From NCBI GenBank assembly GCA_025992895.1, contig DAJPGA010000001.1, forward strand, positions 1,320,501 to 1,384,500: a stretch of DNA of 64,000 nucleotides. The letters run 5' to 3'. The translations under genes and the position numbers were made by a program. Under the pieces are notes generated by a model. The model was given only the letters and a program-made list of their open reading frames with translations, was not told the origin of the DNA and did not search any database. Positions 19,431 through 29,033 of this stretch are shown piece after piece. Numbering within the stretch: the first letter of the stretch is position 1; each line of letters opens with the position of its first letter. The stretch is from Veillonellaceae bacterium (GTDB lineage Bacteria > Bacillota > Negativicutes > Veillonellales > Dialisteraceae).

Positions 19431-20219
19431 ATGTTAAACGTTTCTCATATTAGCAAGACCTTTTTTAAGGGAACCATTAACGAGAAGAAAGCTTTGAACG
19501 ATCTTTCTCTGACACTCAATGACGGGGATTTCTGTACTGTCATTGGAGGCAACGGAGCCGGCAAGAGCACGCTCCTGAACTCTATTGCAGGTGCGTATCT
19601 TCCAGATTCGGGAACCATTGAAATCAATGGCAAAGATGTCACGAAAATGAGTGAATATAAAAGGGCCAAGTTCATCGGCCGCGTATTCCAGGATCCGCTG
19701 AAAGGAACAGCGGCAGGAATGCAGGTGGAAGAAAATCTTCTGCTGGCATCCAGGCGAGGGGAAAGCCGCCGTCTGCGCTGGGCATTCTCTGCGGGTGATC
19801 ATGACAAGTACAAGGCAATGGTAGCCCGGCTTGATCTGGGACTGGAAGATCGTCTCTCTACGCGCATCGGACTGCTTTCAGGCGGGCAAAGACAGGCACT
19901 GACACTTCTCATGGCTACGATTAAAAGGCCGGAAGTACTGCTTCTTGATGAGCCGACCGCCGCACTTGACCCGAAAACAGCAGCGAAGGTTTTGAAAATT
20001 ACGGATGAAATCGTGCATGAACAGCACTTAACGACCTTGATGATCACTCATAATATGAAAGATGCCCTGAAGTATGGCAACAGGCTTATCATGATGAACA
20101 ATGGCAGTATTATTGCGGATTATTCTGAAGATGAGAAGAAAAATCTGACCATTGATGATCTTCTCAAGAAGTTTGAGGAAACGGCAGATGCTGTAAGCGA
20201 TCGTATCGTTTTAGGCTGA
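19431..20219 (+). CDS. ABC transporter ATP-binding protein
   Basis: A 262-residue ATPase: Walker A GGNGAGKST (about 42-50), signature LSGGQRQ, Walker B VLLLDEPTAALDP and switch histidine in LMITHNM. It energises the permease encoded immediately upstream. It closes the four-gene import operon. No terminator with a T-run is evident before the rpsO promoter, so read-through into rpsO is possible. Confidence 0.9.
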   Translation: MLNVSHISKTFFKGTINEKKALNDLSLTLNDGDFCTVIGGNGAGKSTLLNSIAGAYLPDSGTIEINGKDVTKMSEYKRAKFIGRVFQDPLKGTAAGMQVEENLLLASRRGESRRLRWAFSAGDHDKYKAMVARLDLGLEDRLSTRIGLLSGGQRQALTLLMATIKRPEVLLLDEPTAALDPKTAAKVLKITDEIVHEQHLTTLMITHNMKDALKYGNRLIMMNNGSIIADYSEDEKKNLTIDDLLKKFEETADAVSDRIVLG

Positions 20220-20247
20220 CGAATCATCAATTCATTTGCTTATTCTC

Positions 20248-20276
20248 TTGCAAAATTCACGCATGGCAGGTATAAT
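20248..20276 (+). promoter_or_regulatory. Promoter of rpsO
   Basis: TTGCAA (20248-20253), 17-bp spacer, TATAAT (20271-20276). Transcription would begin near 20283. Confidence 0.8.
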
Positions 20277-20282
20277 AACTAG

Positions 20283-20342
20283 CGTGTGAACTGTATCCCG
20301 GTTTTTCGCATCTCCGGCGATGACTTAGATACAGCAATTTAT
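20283..20342 (+). promoter_or_regulatory. Candidate structured leader of rpsO (possible S15 autoregulation)
   Basis: CTGTATC (20291-20297) pairs with GATACAG (20328-20334), enclosing a smaller CCGG/CCGG helix (20298-20301 with 20314-20317). Ribosomal protein S15 represses its own mRNA in several bacterial groups through unrelated leader structures, so this element is a reasonable candidate; the assignment is by position only. Confidence 0.4.
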
Positions 20343-20360
20343 ATTTTTTAGGAGGCTATT

Positions 20361-20630
20361 ATGCTTACAAACGAAGTAAAGAAAGAAATTATCGAACAGT
20401 ATGCTGTTCATGAAGGCGACACCGGATCTCCGGAAGTACAGATCGCAATTCTCTCCAAGAGAATCGCTCTTCTGACCGAACATCTGAAGATGCACAAGAA
20501 AGATCATCATTCCCGCCGCGGACTGCTGAAAATGGTTGGTCAGCGTAGAAACATGCTTGACTACCTCCGCCGCAAGGATATTGAACGTTACAGAACTCTT
20601 GGACAGAAACTCGGATTACGTCTGAAATGA
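20361..20630 (+). CDS. rpsO: 30S ribosomal protein S15
   Basis: An 89-residue S15, standard length. Family segments [33 protein letters not shown] and [13 protein letters not shown] are all present. S15 binds the 16S rRNA central domain early in 30S assembly. It starts at ATG 20361 behind TTAGGAGGC and ends at a strong terminator. The rpsO-pnp order is the common bacterial arrangement. Confidence 0.98.
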   Translation: MLTNEVKKEIIEQYAVHEGDTGSPEVQIAILSKRIALLTEHLKMHKKDHHSRRGLLKMVGQRRNMLDYLRRKDIERYRTLGQKLGLRLK

Positions 20631-20640
20631 GAAATGAAAG

Positions 20641-20676
20641 AAATCCCTCCTGCTGTATCCAGCAGAAGGGATTTTT
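20641..20676 (+). terminator. Intrinsic terminator after rpsO
   Basis: AAATCCCT-C-CTGCT pairs with AGCAG-A-AGGGATTT around GTATCC, followed by T residues. Confidence 0.92.
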
Positions 20677-20751
20677 CTATATGTGTAAAAATTTTTCATA
20701 GAACTTCTAAAAGATTAATCATTATGCTGTCTTAAAACTGTTTCAGCAGAC

Positions 20752-20781
20752 TTGTTAAAATTTTAGATTTTATTATATAAT
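20752..20781 (+). promoter_or_regulatory. Promoter of pnp
   Basis: TTGTTA (20752-20757), 18-bp spacer, TATAAT (20776-20781), 41 bp upstream of the pnp start. Confidence 0.75.
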
Positions 20782-20822
20782 AAAGAGTACATAAAATTAT
20801 TCGTATAACAGGAGGAATAGGG

Positions 20823-22910
20823 ATGTTTAAGACATTTCAAATGGAACTTGCCGGCCGACAGTTAGTTGTTGAAACTGGTAAAATGGCAAAACAAGCAAAT
20901 GGAGCTGCGTTAATTCGCTATGGTGATACAGTCGTACTCGTAACTTCTACAGGAAGCAAAGAAGCACGTGAAGGAACAGATTTCTTCCCTCTGACCGTAG
21001 ACTATGAAGAAAAGATGTATGCTGTAGGTAAAATGCCGGGAGGATTCCTGCGCAGAGAAGGAAGACCAGGAAATTCTGCGATTTTGAACGCACGCCTGAT
21101 CGACCGCCCTATTCGTCCGCTTTTTGATAAAAGATGCCGCAATGATGTGCATGTAGTTGCGACTGTACTCTCTGTTGATTATGACAATGCGCCGGAGCTT
21201 TGCGGTATGCTTGGCGCATCCGTTTCCCTGGGAATTTCTGATATTCCGTGGGATGGACCTATTGCAGGTGTCAGAGTTGGCAAAGTTAACGGTGAATATG
21301 TCATCAACCCGACTCAGGAACAGATGGAAGCATCTACTATGAATGTAACTGTTGCCGGTTCCGAAGAAGCTATCATGATGGTTGAAGGCGGCGCTAAGGA
21401 AGCTCCGGAAGAAGAAGTTCTGGATGCCATCATGTTCGGACATGAAAGCATAAAGGAACTTTGCCGCTTCCAGAAGCAGATTATTGCTGAAGTCGGCAAA
21501 CCGAAACGTACTCTTGTATTTGCTGATATCCCGGCAGAAATTGAAGAAGCAGTAGAAGCTTATGCAGCTGATGCTCTCAAAAAGGCTGTTTTTGATGCAG
21601 ATAAATTGAGACGTGATGGCAATATCGATGCTGTCAAGAAAGATGCAAAGGAACACTTTGCTGAAATTTATCCGGACAATGGCGCAGACGTTGCAGAAAG
21701 TCTCGATCATTTGACAAAGAAGATCGTCCGCAAGATGATTTCCAACGAACATATCCGTCCGGATGGAAGAAAGCTGGATGAAATCCGTCATATTACCTGC
21801 GAAGTAGGACTTCTTCCACGTGTTCATGGCTCTGCACTCTTTACCCGCGGCCAGACACAGGCCCTGTCCATTACCACACTGGCTCCTATGTCTGAAACAC
21901 AGACTATTGATGATCTGACACCTGTTACAGAAAAGAGATATATTCATCAGTATAACTTCCCGTCTTACAGCGTAGGCGAGACAAAGGGCTCCCGCGGTCC
22001 TGGCCGTCGTGAAATCGGTCATGGCGCTCTTGCTGAAAGAGCTCTGCTTCCGGTTATTCCTTCTGTAGATGAATTCCCATATGCAATCCGTGTCGTTTCT
22101 GAAATTCTTGAATCCAACGGCTCCTCTTCCCAGGCTTCCGTCTGCGGAAGCACCATGTCCCTGCTGAATGCAGGCGTACCGCTGAAAGCTCCGGTTGCAG
22201 GCATTGCTATGGGTCTGATCGAAGATGGCGGCAACTTCAGCATCCTTTCCGATATCCAGGGCATGGAAGATGCTCTTGGTGATATGGACTTCAAGGTAGC
22301 AGGAACAGCAAAGGGCATTACCGCTATTCAGATGGATATCAAGGTACATGGCCTGTCCCGCGACATTCTTCTGGCAGCATTGAAGCAGGCTCATGAAGGA
22401 CGTCTCTTTATCCTTGGCAAGATTGCTGAATGCATTGATAAGCCTGCAGAACATCTTTCTGCATATGCTCCCAAAATTATTACTATCACAATTCCAGTTG
22501 AAAAGATTCGTGATGTTATCGGAAGCGGCGGAAAGACAATCAACAAAATCATCGCTGAAACCGGTGTCAAGATGGATGTTGAAGAAGATGGAAGAATTTA
22601 CATCGCTTCTCCGGATGAGGACGCTGCCAACAAGGCGAGAAAGATCGTTGAATCCCTGACCAAGGAAGTCCAGGTGGGAGAAACATACCTGGGCAAAGTA
22701 ACAAAGCTGATGAAATTTGGCGCATTTGTTGAAATTCTTCCGGGCAAAGAGGGCCTGGTTCATGTTTCCCAGCTCGCACTGCATCGTGTAGAGAAGCCGG
22801 AAGACGTCGTTAAAGAAGGCGATGAAATTATGGTTAAGGTAACTGAAATTGATGACAAAGGACGCATCAACCTTTCCAGAAAAGCACTCCTTCTGGAGAA
22901 AAAACAATGA
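20823..22910 (+). CDS. pnp: Polyribonucleotide nucleotidyltransferase (PNPase)
   Basis: A 695-residue phosphorolytic 3'-5' exoribonuclease. Two RNase PH-like core domains are seen ([16 protein letters not shown] in the first; [23 protein letters not shown] in the second), followed by a KH domain ([10 protein letters not shown] at about 564-573) and an S1 domain (about 618-690, [18 protein letters not shown]). It degrades mRNA and polyadenylated tails. Good ribosome binding site AGGAGGAATAGGG. The stop overlaps dut (ATGA), so pnp-dut are coupled. A 690-residue open frame on the opposite strand is a shadow. Confidence 0.98.
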   Translation: MFKTFQMELAGRQLVVETGKMAKQANGAALIRYGDTVVLVTSTGSKEAREGTDFFPLTVDYEEKMYAVGKMPGGFLRREGRPGNSAILNARLIDRPIRPLFDKRCRNDVHVVATVLSVDYDNAPELCGMLGASVSLGISDIPWDGPIAGVRVGKVNGEYVINPTQEQMEASTMNVTVAGSEEAIMMVEGGAKEAPEEEVLDAIMFGHESIKELCRFQKQIIAEVGKPKRTLVFADIPAEIEEAVEAYAADALKKAVFDADKLRRDGNIDAVKKDAKEHFAEIYPDNGADVAESLDHLTKKIVRKMISNEHIRPDGRKLDEIRHITCEVGLLPRVHGSALFTRGQTQALSITTLAPMSETQTIDDLTPVTEKRYIHQYNFPSYSVGETKGSRGPGRREIGHGALAERALLPVIPSVDEFPYAIRVVSEILESNGSSSQASVCGSTMSLLNAGVPLKAPVAGIAMGLIEDGGNFSILSDIQGMEDALGDMDFKVAGTAKGITAIQMDIKVHGLSRDILLAALKQAHEGRLFILGKIAECIDKPAEHLSAYAPKIITITIPVEKIRDVIGSGGKTINKIIAETGVKMDVEEDGRIYIASPDEDAANKARKIVESLTKEVQVGETYLGKVTKLMKFGAFVEILPGKEGLVHVSQLALHRVEKPEDVVKEGDEIMVKVTEIDDKGRINLSRKALLLEKKQ

Positions 22911-23356
22911 GCCGTATCCGCGGATTTGAAATTGTAAAAGCTTGGGAAATGAAGGGAATCCACCTCCCTGAAAGAAAAACAAGCAAATCTTCCGGGTATG
23001 ATTTGGAAAGTGCCGAGGACGTGATCCTTCCCTCGCACAAAACCACTGTTTTGTCTACCGGCCTGAAGGCATATATGCAGGAGGATGAATATCTCGCTGT
23101 CCATATCAGATCAAGCCTGGCTATCAAGCACGGAATTGTTCTTATTAACAGTACAGGAATTATAGACGCAGATTATTATAATAACCCTGACAATGAAGGG
23201 CATATTATGATTGCCGTATATAATACGACGGATAATGCGTTTACCGTCAATAAAGGCGATCGTATAGCGCAGGGAATATTTGTAAAGTATTATAAAGCAG
23301 ACAATGACAGCGCAGATGGAACAAGAACTGGTGGAGTAGGAAGCACTGGAACTTAA
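22907..23356 (+). CDS. dut: dUTP diphosphatase (trimeric type)
   Basis: A 149-residue dUTPase, which hydrolyses dUTP to dUMP and keeps uracil out of DNA. The five family motifs are visible in order: [36 protein letters not shown] and the C-terminal RTGGVGSTG arm. Motif 3 has the longer [10 protein letters not shown] form found in a subgroup of Firmicutes enzymes rather than the common DYRGE form. It starts in a 4-nt overlap with pnp and is followed by a perfect terminator. Confidence 0.94.
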   Translation: MSRIRGFEIVKAWEMKGIHLPERKTSKSSGYDLESAEDVILPSHKTTVLSTGLKAYMQEDEYLAVHIRSSLAIKHGIVLINSTGIIDADYYNNPDNEGHIMIAVYNTTDNAFTVNKGDRIAQGIFVKYYKADNDSADGTRTGGVGSTGT

Positions 23357-23367
23357 AAGGAAGCTGG

Positions 23368-23403
23368 TCAATGGTGGTATTTTATACCACCATTGATTTT
23401 TTA
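23368..23403 (+). terminator. Intrinsic terminator after dut
   Basis: TCAATGGTGGTAT and ATACCACCATTGA form an almost perfect stem followed by six T residues. Confidence 0.95.
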
Positions 23404-23419
23404 TAGGGGAGGAAATCTT

Positions 23420-23950
23420 ATGAGTGTGGAAATAGAAAAACAGCTCTCACGTAAAGAAATTTATGATGGACATATCATCCACGTATGTGTGGATGAAATC
23501 GATTTAGCCGGGAAGAAGAAAATCCGGGAGGTTGTCCTCCACTCAGGCGCATCTGCCATTGTTCCTGTAACACAAAATGGCGGAATTATTTTTGTTAAAC
23601 AATACCGCTACCCGGTGCAGCAGGCGCTTCTGGAAATTCCTGCAGGCAAAATGGATCCCGGTGAAACCCCGGAGGACTGTGCTTCCCGTGAAATGGAAGA
23701 AGAAATAGGATATCAGGGATCGTTGACAAAGCTTGGAATGGTATATACGACACCTGGTTTCAGTAATGAGGCTATACATCTTTACTTGGCGAGAGATCTT
23801 GTTAAAACACATCAGCATCTCGATGAAGGCGAATATCTTGATATTATTGAAATTCCGGTCAAAACCGTCTGGGAATATGTAAACAAGGGATTGATACAGG
23901 ATGCCAAAACGCTTTCTGCTTTGGCAATTGCCTGCCAATATCTGAAGTAA
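23420..23950 (+). CDS. Nudix hydrolase, ADP-ribose pyrophosphatase type
   Basis: A 176-residue Nudix protein. The Nudix box starts at G76, has E82, and ends REMEEEIGY (90-98); the metal-binding glutamates are intact. The IFVKQYRYPVQQALLEIPAG segment just before the box is typical of ADP-ribose pyrophosphatases (NudF/YqkG type), which cleave ADP-ribose to AMP and ribose 5-phosphate. The start is ATG 23420 behind GGGGAGGAAA; an upstream in-frame start would lie in the preceding terminator. It stands alone between two terminators. Confidence 0.9.
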   Translation: MSVEIEKQLSRKEIYDGHIIHVCVDEIDLAGKKKIREVVLHSGASAIVPVTQNGGIIFVKQYRYPVQQALLEIPAGKMDPGETPEDCASREMEEEIGYQGSLTKLGMVYTTPGFSNEAIHLYLARDLVKTHQHLDEGEYLDIIEIPVKTVWEYVNKGLIQDAKTLSALAIACQYLK

Positions 23951-23995
23951 AAAAAGCTGTGAAAAATGAGAAATCGTTTTTCACAGCTTTTTTAT
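23949..23995 (+). terminator. Strong hairpin terminator after the Nudix gene
   Basis: AAAAAGCTGTGAAAAA pairs with TTTTTCACAGCTTTTT around a ~10-nt loop with flanking A and T runs; symmetric, so it may also work on the minus strand. Confidence 0.93.
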
Positions 23996-24038
23996 TTTTA
24001 TAATGACATTCTGCTAATAAAATAATGATGAGATAAAA

Positions 24039-24213
24039 TATAATAGCACCAAAATATCATATAAAAATTGAATAAGATGATGATATCTTATCTAATAATA
24101 TACCGAATAACATTTTAATATGTTTAAAGTAAGATTGGAATAGTATAATAAAAAAGATAAAAATCGAATCATTTGATTTTTTTTAGTCATATAGAATGAT
24201 ATATTTATATAAT
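24039..24213 (+). promoter_or_regulatory. AT-rich control region of the CobN-like operon
   Basis: Three TATAAT hexamers lie at 24039-24044, 24144-24149 and 24208-24213, none with a strong -35. Between the first two is a palindrome, ATAAGAT-GATGAT-ATCTTAT (24072-24091), of operator type; a related sequence stands before the exporter gene at 30974. A smaller palindrome AATCA-TT-TGATT followed by T residues lies near 24166-24182. The region looks regulated, but no known riboswitch core is present. Confidence 0.4.
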
Positions 24214-24231
24214 ATTAATGAGGGATGAAAG

Positions 24232-27200
24232 ATGAGAAGCGGCGTTATATATGTAACTAACCATGATCGTAAGTATTCATCAATGAAGAATGCTTGTGAT
24301 GAACTAAAGACCGAAGGCCAAATATCAGAAAACTGCCAGGCATTATTTATTGGAGACGGAGAGGAATGGAATTTCTCACTGGCTGCTAAACTGCAAAACG
24401 CTGGTTTAGTTATAGTCCATTTGATGAAAAATGCCATGAATACGCCTCTATGGAGTGAATGCAAGAATTTTTTATGTGATAATAAGATTCCTTTTTTTAT
24501 TGATGCTAATGATGGAGACGTACAGGACAGCCAGTTTATAGATGAAGATAAGCTGGAACGGTTTAAACTCTATTGCATGTATGGCGGTCATGAAAACTAT
24601 AAGAATCTTTGGCTTTATGCAGAATCATATAATGATAAAAGTAAAAAGGATCCACCTGCACCTAAAATATCTCCGGAATCAGGTATCTATGCACCTTTTA
24701 ACGAAGATGGTTTTATAGCGAAAACAGAAGATTACTTAAAAGCATGTGTCAAACCAGATCAGGTTGTTATAGGTCTCTTATTTTACAGGGACGAATGGAT
24801 TGGTGATGATTTAAAGTACCAGAATGATTTCATCGAGGAAGCAATGAGACAGGGATGTTCTGTAATTCCTGTTTTTGCTAACAGCCAGATGGGGGCCTCT
24901 AAAAATGAAAAATCCTTATCAAAGGCGATTCATACTTTCTTCATGAAAGACGGGAAACCATTAATTGACGTTTTAGTGAGCACAATGAAGTTTTCTTTGA
25001 CTGGAACTGGGAAGACAGATGTAAGTACATTAAAGGAACTGAATGTTCCTATTATTGATGCTTATACACTCCTAACACCTGAAGCGGATTGGAAATCAAA
25101 TCCGGAAGGAATGAATGCTGTCGAAGTATCTATTTCGGCTGCTCTGCCTGAACTTGATGGCATTATCCACGGAGTGCCTATTGCAGGAAGAATCAAGGAA
25201 AATGGACTTATCGAATATCGCCCAATTGGTGAACGCATAAAGAAAATCGTATCAAAGGTATACAAATGGGGTCATCTTCACAGGATGAAGAACAGCGATA
25301 AAAAAGTCGCTTTGATTTTTCATAATTTCCCTGCGGGTAATGCGAATATCGGCAGTGCTTCCGGGCTGGATACTATGGAAAGTGCCGTCCTTCTGCTTCA
25401 GAAAATGCAAAGCGAGGGATATTGTGTGCAACAGGTTCCCCGCTCGGGCGCAGATCTTCTGAAGTTAGTAAACGCTCATGTAACGAATGATATTTCGATG
25501 ATGACGGATAAGCAGTATGAAAATTCTTTGAAACTTTCCGGTGAAAATTATCGTGCTTTTTTCTCTAAACTTCCAGATGCAGTACAGAAGGACATGGAAC
25601 ATATATGGGGAAAAGCACCCGGGGACGTCATGCTGGATGATGAAGGTAATTTCCTGATTCCCGGATTTGAAAATGGAAATATATTCATAACAGTCCAGCC
25701 ATCGAGGCAGTATGGGATGGATGCGGTCAAACTGTATCATGATCCTAAAATACCCCCGACGCATCAGTATCTGGCATTTTATCATTGGTTAAGTGAAGTT
25801 TGGAAGGCTGATGCGGTCATTCATTTGGGAACTCATGGAAATCTTGAGTGGCTTCCAGGGAAGAGTGTAGGTTTGGATGATGAAAGTTATCCTGATATTG
25901 CGCAGAATGATCTTCCTAATGTATATCCTTACTTAATGACCATTACTGGTGAAGGAATTATTGCCAAAAGGCGTTCCTCAGCATGCTTGATTGGACATCT
26001 CCCTGCTCCTATTGCAGAAGCAGGAACTTATGATGAATTGTCCGAATTGGAAAAGGCTTTAGATGAATATGCTCAGCTTAAAAAAGGAAATTCGGATTTA
26101 AGTGGTATTGAATCTCGAATAAGAAAACTGTCTGCAGCCGCTAAACTTGATGAAGAGGTATCCTATAACGAAACCGAACCATTCTCTGATTATGCTGCCC
26201 GTTTGCATGCGTATATTGAGGATCTGAAAGACAGCGAAATCCACGTGGGACTCCATGTGCTTGGGAAAGCTCCGGAGGGAGATTTACTAGTTGACTGCGT
26301 ATTGCAGATATTGAGATTGTCTAACGGAGAGATTCCATCTATTTTTGACTTATGGGCAGAAAAATATGATTTGACGCTGGATGAGATTCAGGTACATCCA
26401 AATGAAATTTACAAACCTCTGAACATTACTCAAAGCCAGTTAATGGAGAAAATCCGCCTGGAAACAAGAAAAGTCATTTCCTGTGTAATAGAATCCATAG
26501 ATCAAGAGAAATGCATTGAAAAAGCTATGAGCCTGCCAGGTGCACAAGGCAGCGATGTATGGATGCAGAAACTCGAGAAGCTGCTTAAGTTTGTCATCAA
26601 TGAGCTTATTCCGGCAATTCGCAGGACTTCAGATGAAATGACGAATACGATTTCCGCATTATCCGGAAAATATATTAATCCAGGACCTTCCGGCTCGCCT
26701 AATACAGGAGGAGCAGGACTGCTCCCTTCAGGAAGAAATTTCTATGGCGCTGATCCGCAGACGCTCCCTTCTCCTTCCGGATGGAATTTAGGCGTGAAGC
26801 TCGGGGATAGGACCATTGCAAAGTATATTGCAGAAAAAGGACATTATCCGGAAAACATAGGGATGGTTTTGTGGTCCGGTCCAAATATGAGAACATTCGG
26901 TCAGGATATTGCTGAATTCTTGTACTTGTTGGGGATTAAGCCCGTCTGGCAGAAAGGCAGCTTAACGGTTACAGGTTTAGAGGTTATACCTATTGCTGAT
27001 TTGAAGAGACCTAGAATAGATGTTACTGCGAGAATCAGTGGTCTTTTCCGGGATACGCTTCCACAAATTTCAAAACTGCTTGATCAGGCAGTTATGATGG
27101 CAGCAGAACAAAATGAAGGAAATGATGAAAATTTCGTAAGAAAGCATATAAGTAATGATGCCGGGATTCTTAAAGAGAAAGGGGAAAACGAGACTGACGC

Positions 27201-27948
27201 ATGGAGAGCGGCATCCTATAGAATATTCGGAAATGCTCCGGGTACGTATGGTGCAGGCGTTAATGTAATTCTTGATACCCGTGAATGGGAAAATACAAAA
27301 GATCTCGCAGATGTATATGTCAGGTGGGGAGGACATGCTTTCGGAAAAGGAGCTGACGGCTGTTTTGAGCCTGAACTTTTTAAAAAGCAGCTTGCACGGA
27401 TAGATCTGACTGTTAAAAATGAAGAGAATCCTGACAGCAATATTATGAGTTCAGACGATTACAATGCGTTCCATGGAGGTATGATTGCTGCCGTGAAAAA
27501 TCTTTCCGGCGCAGCACCAGAGTCATATGTGGGCGACAGTACCAATCGCGGCAATGTCAAGATCCGTACAGTCAATGAAGAGGTCAAACGTATTTTCAGA
27601 AGTGAATCCATGAATCCTAAGTATATCAAGGGACTCATGGAACATGGATATAAAGGTGCATCGGACCTTGCCAACAGAATGGCAATCAGCTTCCAGTGGG
27701 ATGCTACCAGTGATGTAATGGATGACTGGATGTATGAGGAATATGCCGAAAAGTATGCTTTAGATCCAGAAATGAAAAAGTGGATGGAACAGGTAAATCC
27801 CTGGGCATTGAAAAACATAGCAGAGACACTTTTAGAGGCAGAAAAACGTAAAATGTGGAACGCTAAAGATAGTACGAAAAAAGAGCTGGAAAAATTGTAC
27901 TTGTCAATTGAAGGAACTCTTGAAGAAGATGACGATGATGAGGATTAA
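24232..27948 (+). CDS. cobN: CobN/ChlH-family chelatase large subunit
   Basis: A 1238-residue protein of the CobN/BchH/ChlH family, the tetrapyrrole-binding subunit of ATP-dependent (class I) metal chelatases. The hallmark [18 protein letters not shown] lies at about 529-546; other family stretches are [20 protein letters not shown] and the C-terminal [22 protein letters not shown]. Length suits CobN. CobN inserts cobalt into hydrogenobyrinic acid a,c-diamide, whereas ChlH takes magnesium to protoporphyrin IX; sequence reading cannot separate these or another metal. The ChlI- and ChlD-like partner genes follow at once. The organism otherwise encodes the cobalt-early cbi pathway, so the substrate is an open question. 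The acidic C-terminal tail is EEDDDDED. Confidence 0.85.
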   Translation: MRSGVIYVTNHDRKYSSMKNACDELKTEGQISENCQALFIGDGEEWNFSLAAKLQNAGLVIVHLMKNAMNTPLWSECKNFLCDNKIPFFIDANDGDVQDSQFIDEDKLERFKLYCMYGGHENYKNLWLYAESYNDKSKKDPPAPKISPESGIYAPFNEDGFIAKTEDYLKACVKPDQVVIGLLFYRDEWIGDDLKYQNDFIEEAMRQGCSVIPVFANSQMGASKNEKSLSKAIHTFFMKDGKPLIDVLVSTMKFSLTGTGKTDVSTLKELNVPIIDAYTLLTPEADWKSNPEGMNAVEVSISAALPELDGIIHGVPIAGRIKENGLIEYRPIGERIKKIVSKVYKWGHLHRMKNSDKKVALIFHNFPAGNANIGSASGLDTMESAVLLLQKMQSEGYCVQQVPRSGADLLKLVNAHVTNDISMMTDKQYENSLKLSGENYRAFFSKLPDAVQKDMEHIWGKAPGDVMLDDEGNFLIPGFENGNIFITVQPSRQYGMDAVKLYHDPKIPPTHQYLAFYHWLSEVWKADAVIHLGTHGNLEWLPGKSVGLDDESYPDIAQNDLPNVYPYLMTITGEGIIAKRRSSACLIGHLPAPIAEAGTYDELSELEKALDEYAQLKKGNSDLSGIESRIRKLSAAAKLDEEVSYNETEPFSDYAARLHAYIEDLKDSEIHVGLHVLGKAPEGDLLVDCVLQILRLSNGEIPSIFDLWAEKYDLTLDEIQVHPNEIYKPLNITQSQLMEKIRLETRKVISCVIESIDQEKCIEKAMSLPGAQGSDVWMQKLEKLLKFVINELIPAIRRTSDEMTNTISALSGKYINPGPSGSPNTGGAGLLPSGRNFYGADPQTLPSPSGWNLGVKLGDRTIAKYIAEKGHYPENIGMVLWSGPNMRTFGQDIAEFLYLLGIKPVWQKGSLTVTGLEVIPIADLKRPRIDVTARISGLFRDTLPQISKLLDQAVMMAAEQNEGNDENFVRKHISNDAGILKEKGENETDAWRAASYRIFGNAPGTYGAGVNVILDTREWENTKDLADVYVRWGGHAFGKGADGCFEPELFKKQLARIDLTVKNEENPDSNIMSSDDYNAFHGGMIAAVKNLSGAAPESYVGDSTNRGNVKIRTVNEEVKRIFRSESMNPKYIKGLMEHGYKGASDLANRMAISFQWDATSDVMDDWMYEEYAEKYALDPEMKKWMEQVNPWALKNIAETLLEAEKRKMWNAKDSTKKELEKLYLSIEGTLEEDDDDED

Positions 27949-28004
27949 TATTAGGAATTTCATGTAAAGAAAATGGAAATTATTATTTACCTAAAGGAGT
28001 TAAT

Positions 28005-29033
28005 ATGAAAAGAAGAGATGTATTTCCTTTTACTGCCATTATCGGGCAGGATATGATGAAGCTGGCTTTGGAACTGAACGTGATTAATCCAAGACTGGGA
28101 GGCGTATTGGTTCAGGGGGAAAAAGGGACAGCAAAATCCACAGCTGTCAGAGCTTTGGCGGATTTGCTTCCACCCAGGAAGTGCATAGATGGATGCCGAT
28201 ACAATGATGATCCTGACGATAGATCCAATTGGTGTGATGATTGCACTGAAAAATATGCGGATATGGAACCACCGGTGAAAATGCAGTCAATGAAAGTCAT
28301 TGAACTTCCTGTGAGTGCCACAGAAGACAGAGTTGTAGGTACTTTGGATATTGAAGCTGCTATTAAAACAGGAAATAAATCATTCGAACCGGGGATTCTT
28401 GCCGATGCAAACCGTAATATTTTATATGTTGATGAAATTAATTTGCTGGATGACCATGTAGTTGATGTTCTTCTTGATTCTGCAGCTATGGGAATTAATA
28501 CAATTGAAAGAGAAGGCATTTCCTATTCTCATCCTGCACGTTTCTCTTTAGTTGGTACGATGAATCCGGAAGAAGGCGATATTCGTCCACAGCTCCTTGA
28601 CCGTTTTGCGCTATCTGTAAAAGTTGCTGGTGAACAGGATCCGGAGAAGAGAGCTGAAATTATAAAACGACGTCTTTCTTACGAGAACAATCCGGAAGAA
28701 TTCGTTAACAATTGGAAAGAAGAGCAGGAAAAAGAAGTAAATCGTATTGAACGAGCTATGGATCTTCTTCCGCGTATTTCAACCCCGGATGACATGCTGC
28801 TGGTTGCAGCGAAAATAGCCATTATCTTAAAGGTAGATGGACACAGAGCTGACATTACGTTAATTAAAACTGCAGAGACCATAGCTGCTTTAGAAGGGCA
28901 TCTAGAAGTTACAAAGGATGATATAAGAAAAGCATCACGTCTGGCATTGCCGCACCGCATGAGGAGACGTCCATTTGAGGAACAAGAGCTTGATTGGTCA
29001 GAAGTAGATAAGGTTATAGATGATGAAGCGTAA
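28005..29033 (+). CDS. ChlI/BchI-type AAA+ ATPase of the chelatase
   Basis: A 342-residue AAA+ ATPase. Walker A is GEKGTAKST (38-46), Walker [11 protein letters not shown] (about 140-149), and the arginine-finger region is [11 protein letters not shown]. Between helices it carries a cysteine group (KCIDGC...WCDDC, residues 64-85), a feature shared by bacterial cobaltochelatase/BchI relatives and a possible metal site. It would assemble with the VWA-bearing partner encoded next and drive metal insertion by the CobN-like subunit. It starts 57 nt after cobN behind AAAGGAG and overlaps the next gene by 14 nt. Confidence 0.9.
   Translation: MKRRDVFPFTAIIGQDMMKLALELNVINPRLGGVLVQGEKGTAKSTAVRALADLLPPRKCIDGCRYNDDPDDRSNWCDDCTEKYADMEPPVKMQSMKVIELPVSATEDRVVGTLDIEAAIKTGNKSFEPGILADANRNILYVDEINLLDDHVVDVLLDSAAMGINTIEREGISYSHPARFSLVGTMNPEEGDIRPQLLDRFALSVKVAGEQDPEKRAEIIKRRLSYENNPEEFVNNWKEEQEKEVNRIERAMDLLPRISTPDDMLLVAAKIAIILKVDGHRADITLIKTAETIAALEGHLEVTKDDIRKASRLALPHRMRRRPFEEQELDWSEVDKVIDDEA

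Noticed and set aside
20910..22982. 690-codon open frame on the minus strand opposite pnp
   Set aside because: It lies entirely over pnp, which is unambiguous; the translated sequence has no recognisable domain, is phenylalanine/cysteine/asparagine-rich as antisense shadows are, and has no matching promoter or conserved start.
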